Below, one piece after another: positions 5,769-6,904 of a stretch of DNA of 6,904 bases. Source of the DNA: Sphingomonadaceae bacterium (GTDB lineage: Bacteria; Pseudomonadota; Alphaproteobacteria; Sphingomonadales; Sphingomonadaceae); the NCBI GenBank assembly GCA_014380205.1, contig JACMKH010000494.1, forward strand, positions 1 to 6,904, in the 5' to 3' direction. Position 1 is the first letter of the stretch; each line of letters begins with the position of its first letter. The notes beneath the pieces were generated by a model that had not been told where the DNA came from, did not search any database, and was given only the letters and a program-made list of their open reading frames with translations. The position numbers were made by a program, and so were the translations under genes.

Positions 5769-5802
5769 GATTGCATTGCAATCGATGTATGCAATGATTG
5801 CA
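5769..5802. promoter_or_regulatory. Double palindrome operator between antitoxin and carB
   Basis: Two perfect palindromes sit side by side: GATTGCA-T-TGCAATC (5769-5783) and TGCAAT-G-ATTGCA (5790-5802), separated by 6 bp. Together they provide four copies of the half-site TGCAAT/ATTGCA. The centres (5776 and 5796) are 20 bp apart, about two helical turns, so both sites face the same side of the DNA. FitA-type antitoxins bind inverted repeats upstream of their own gene, so this is the expected autoregulatory operator. It fills most of the 57-bp gap to carB and abuts the carB ribosome site, so a bound repressor could also affect carB. The repeats are seen; the binding protein is inferred from position. 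Confidence 0.75.
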
Positions 5803-5812
5803 GGATAATCAA
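5784..5812 (-). promoter_or_regulatory. candidate promoter of the toxin-antitoxin operon
   Basis: On the minus strand TTGATT (5812-5807) and TACATC (5789-5784) are separated by exactly 17 bp. The -35 has four of six consensus matches and the -10 three, so this is weak by sequence alone. The position is persuasive, however: the -10 fills exactly the gap between the two operator palindromes, and the spacer contains the second palindrome, so a bound antitoxin would block polymerase. The -35 reaches the first base of the carB start codon. The leader would be about 20-25 nt and include the antitoxin GGAG. Confidence 0.4.
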
Positions 5813-6904
5813 TGCCCAAGCGCACCGACATCTCCTCGATCCTGATCATCGGCGCCGGGCCGATCGTGATCGGGCAGGCGTGCGAGTTCGATTATTCGGG
5901 TACGCAGGCGGTCAAGGCGCTCAAGGAGGAGGGGTATCGGATTGTCCTGGTCAATTCGAACCCGGCGACGATCATGACCGATCCCGAATTGGCCGACGCG
6001 ACCTATGTCGAGCCGATCACGCCCGCGATCGTCGCCAAGATCATCGAGCGCGAGCGCCCCGATGCGGTGCTGCCGACGATGGGCGGGCAGACCGCGCTCA
6101 ACACCGCGCTCGCGCTGTGGAAGGACGGCACGCTCGAGAAATACGGCTGCGCGATGATCGGCGCGGACGCGGCGGCGATCGAAATGGCCGAGGACCGCCT
6201 CAAGTTCCGCCAGGCGATGGAGCGGATCGGGCTCGAAAGCCCGCGCTCGGCGATCGCGCACTCGCTCGACGAGGCGTTCGCCGCGCTCGACGAGGTCGGC
6301 CTCCCCGCGATCATCCGCCCCTCGTTCACGCTCGGCGGGACGGGCGGGGGCATCGCCTACAACCGCGACGAGTTCCAGGCGATCGTGCTGGGCGGGCTCG
6401 ACGCCTCGCCGACCACCGAGGTGCTGATCGAGGAATCGGTGCTCGGCTGGAAGGAATATGAGATGGAGGTCGTGCGCGACCGCGCCGACAACGCGATCAT
6501 CATCTGCTCGATCGAGAACGTCGATCCGATGGGGATTCATACCGGCGACTCGATCACGGTCGCGCCCGCGCTGACGCTGACCGACAAGGAATATCAGATC
6601 ATGCGCAACGCGAGCATCGCGGTGCTGCGCGAGATCGGGGTCGAGACGGGGGGATCGAATGTCCAGTTCGCGGTCAATCCCGCCGATGGGCGGCTGGTGG
6701 TGATCGAGATGAACCCGCGCGTCTCGCGTTCCTCCGCGCTCGCCTCGAAGGCGACGGGCTTTCCGATCGCCAAGGTCGCGGCCAAGCTCGCGGTCGGCTA
6801 CACGCTCGATGAGATCGACAACGACATCACCGGCGCCACCCCCGCGAGCTTCGAGCCGACGATCGACTATGTCGTCACCAAGATCCCGCGCTTCGCCTTC
6901 GAGA
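5812..6904 (+). CDS. carB: Carbamoyl-phosphate synthase large subunit CarB, N-terminal part (runs off the window edge)
   Basis: CarB builds carbamoyl phosphate from bicarbonate, two ATP and the ammonia released by CarA. The first 364 of roughly 1,070-1,100 residues are present: the carboxyphosphate half with its ATP-grasp fold. Numbering coincides with E. coli CarB, and the known active-site residues are all in place: Arg129, Arg169 ([15 protein letters not shown]), Glu215 ([12 protein letters not shown]), Gln285, Glu299, Asn301 and Arg303 ([19 protein letters not shown]). The N-terminal [17 protein letters not shown] motif is at 14-30. ATG5812 is supported by AGGA at 5802-5805, 6 nt upstream, and by the alignment of the N-terminus. 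The gene is cut off from carA by an antisense toxin-antitoxin pair, and I see no convincing plus-strand promoter in the 57 bp before it. It may depend on long readthrough from carA or on a promoter inside the antitoxin coding region. Confidence 0.98.
   Translation, partial: MPKRTDISSILIIGAGPIVIGQACEFDYSGTQAVKALKEEGYRIVLVNSNPATIMTDPELADATYVEPITPAIVAKIIERERPDAVLPTMGGQTALNTALALWKDGTLEKYGCAMIGADAAAIEMAEDRLKFRQAMERIGLESPRSAIAHSLDEAFAALDEVGLPAIIRPSFTLGGTGGGIAYNRDEFQAIVLGGLDASPTTEVLIEESVLGWKEYEMEVVRDRADNAIIICSIENVDPMGIHTGDSITVAPALTLTDKEYQIMRNASIAVLREIGVETGGSNVQFAVNPADGRLVVIEMNPRVSRSSALASKATGFPIAKVAAKLAVGYTLDEIDNDITGATPASFEPTIDYVVTKIPRFAFE

Noticed and set aside
4627..5808. A 393-codon plus-strand open frame across the toxin-antitoxin genes
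   Set aside because: It runs antisense to two genes with clear family motifs and out of frame with the two small genes before them; its protein is arginine- and serine-rich with no domain pattern. It is a shadow of GC-rich coding DNA.
5804..5809. GATAAT just before carB as a plus-strand -10 element
   Set aside because: It ends 2 bp before the carB ATG, so transcription would begin inside the start codon region or after it; no -35 is found at the right distance.
5809..6540. A 243-codon minus-strand open frame opposite carB
   Set aside because: It is fully antisense to carB codons with intact active-site residues; the composition is that of a mirror frame.

Overview
The window comes from a high-GC alphaproteobacterium, most likely a sphingomonad (Sphingomonadales). 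This rests on base composition, the style of the proteins, and a housekeeping neighbourhood of dnaG, a GatB/YqeY-domain gene and carA/carB. The lineage call is inference from recalled family resemblance, not a search.

Layout, left to right. Bases 1-328 hold the 5' end of dnaG (primase) on the minus strand, including its zinc-binding module. It has a perfect TATAAT so close to the ATG that the mRNA may be leaderless. The 168-bp divergent region 329-496 also carries a near-perfect 20-bp TTAACCA/TGGTTAA palindrome just upstream of a plus-strand gene for a secreted, probably outer-membrane beta-barrel protein (497-1777). That gene converges on a minus-strand lipoprotein gene (1784-2476), which lies 56 bp downstream of a yqeY-type gene (2533-2988) and is probably cotranscribed with it. 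Reading away from yqeY on the plus strand, carA (3121-4293) starts a tightly coupled run: carA overlaps a small exported protein (4290-4730, ATGA overlap), which overlaps a small lipoprotein (4730-5017, one-base overlap).

carB (5812 to the window edge) does not follow directly. A complete type II toxin-antitoxin module of the VapBC/FitAB kind lies on the opposite strand between the carA run and carB (antitoxin 5434-5754, PIN-domain toxin 5024-5437, GTGA overlap). The only non-coding DNA between antitoxin and carB is 57 bp (5755-5811). It holds two perfect palindromes built from four TGCAAT/ATTGCA half-sites with centres 20 bp apart, very probably the antitoxin operator. A candidate toxin-antitoxin promoter has its -10 in the gap between the palindromes and its -35 touching the carB start codon. 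The carB Shine-Dalgarno abuts the operator.

The most interesting feature is therefore this geometry. The two subunits of carbamoyl-phosphate synthetase, normally made together, are separated by an antisense toxin-antitoxin cassette whose autoregulatory operator is also the immediate upstream region of carB. Readthrough from carA would make RNA antisense to the toxin genes, and antitoxin binding could affect carB. The rest of the window is mostly ordinary housekeeping DNA plus several uncharacterised envelope proteins. No RNA genes, CRISPR arrays, insertion sequences or prophage genes were seen.
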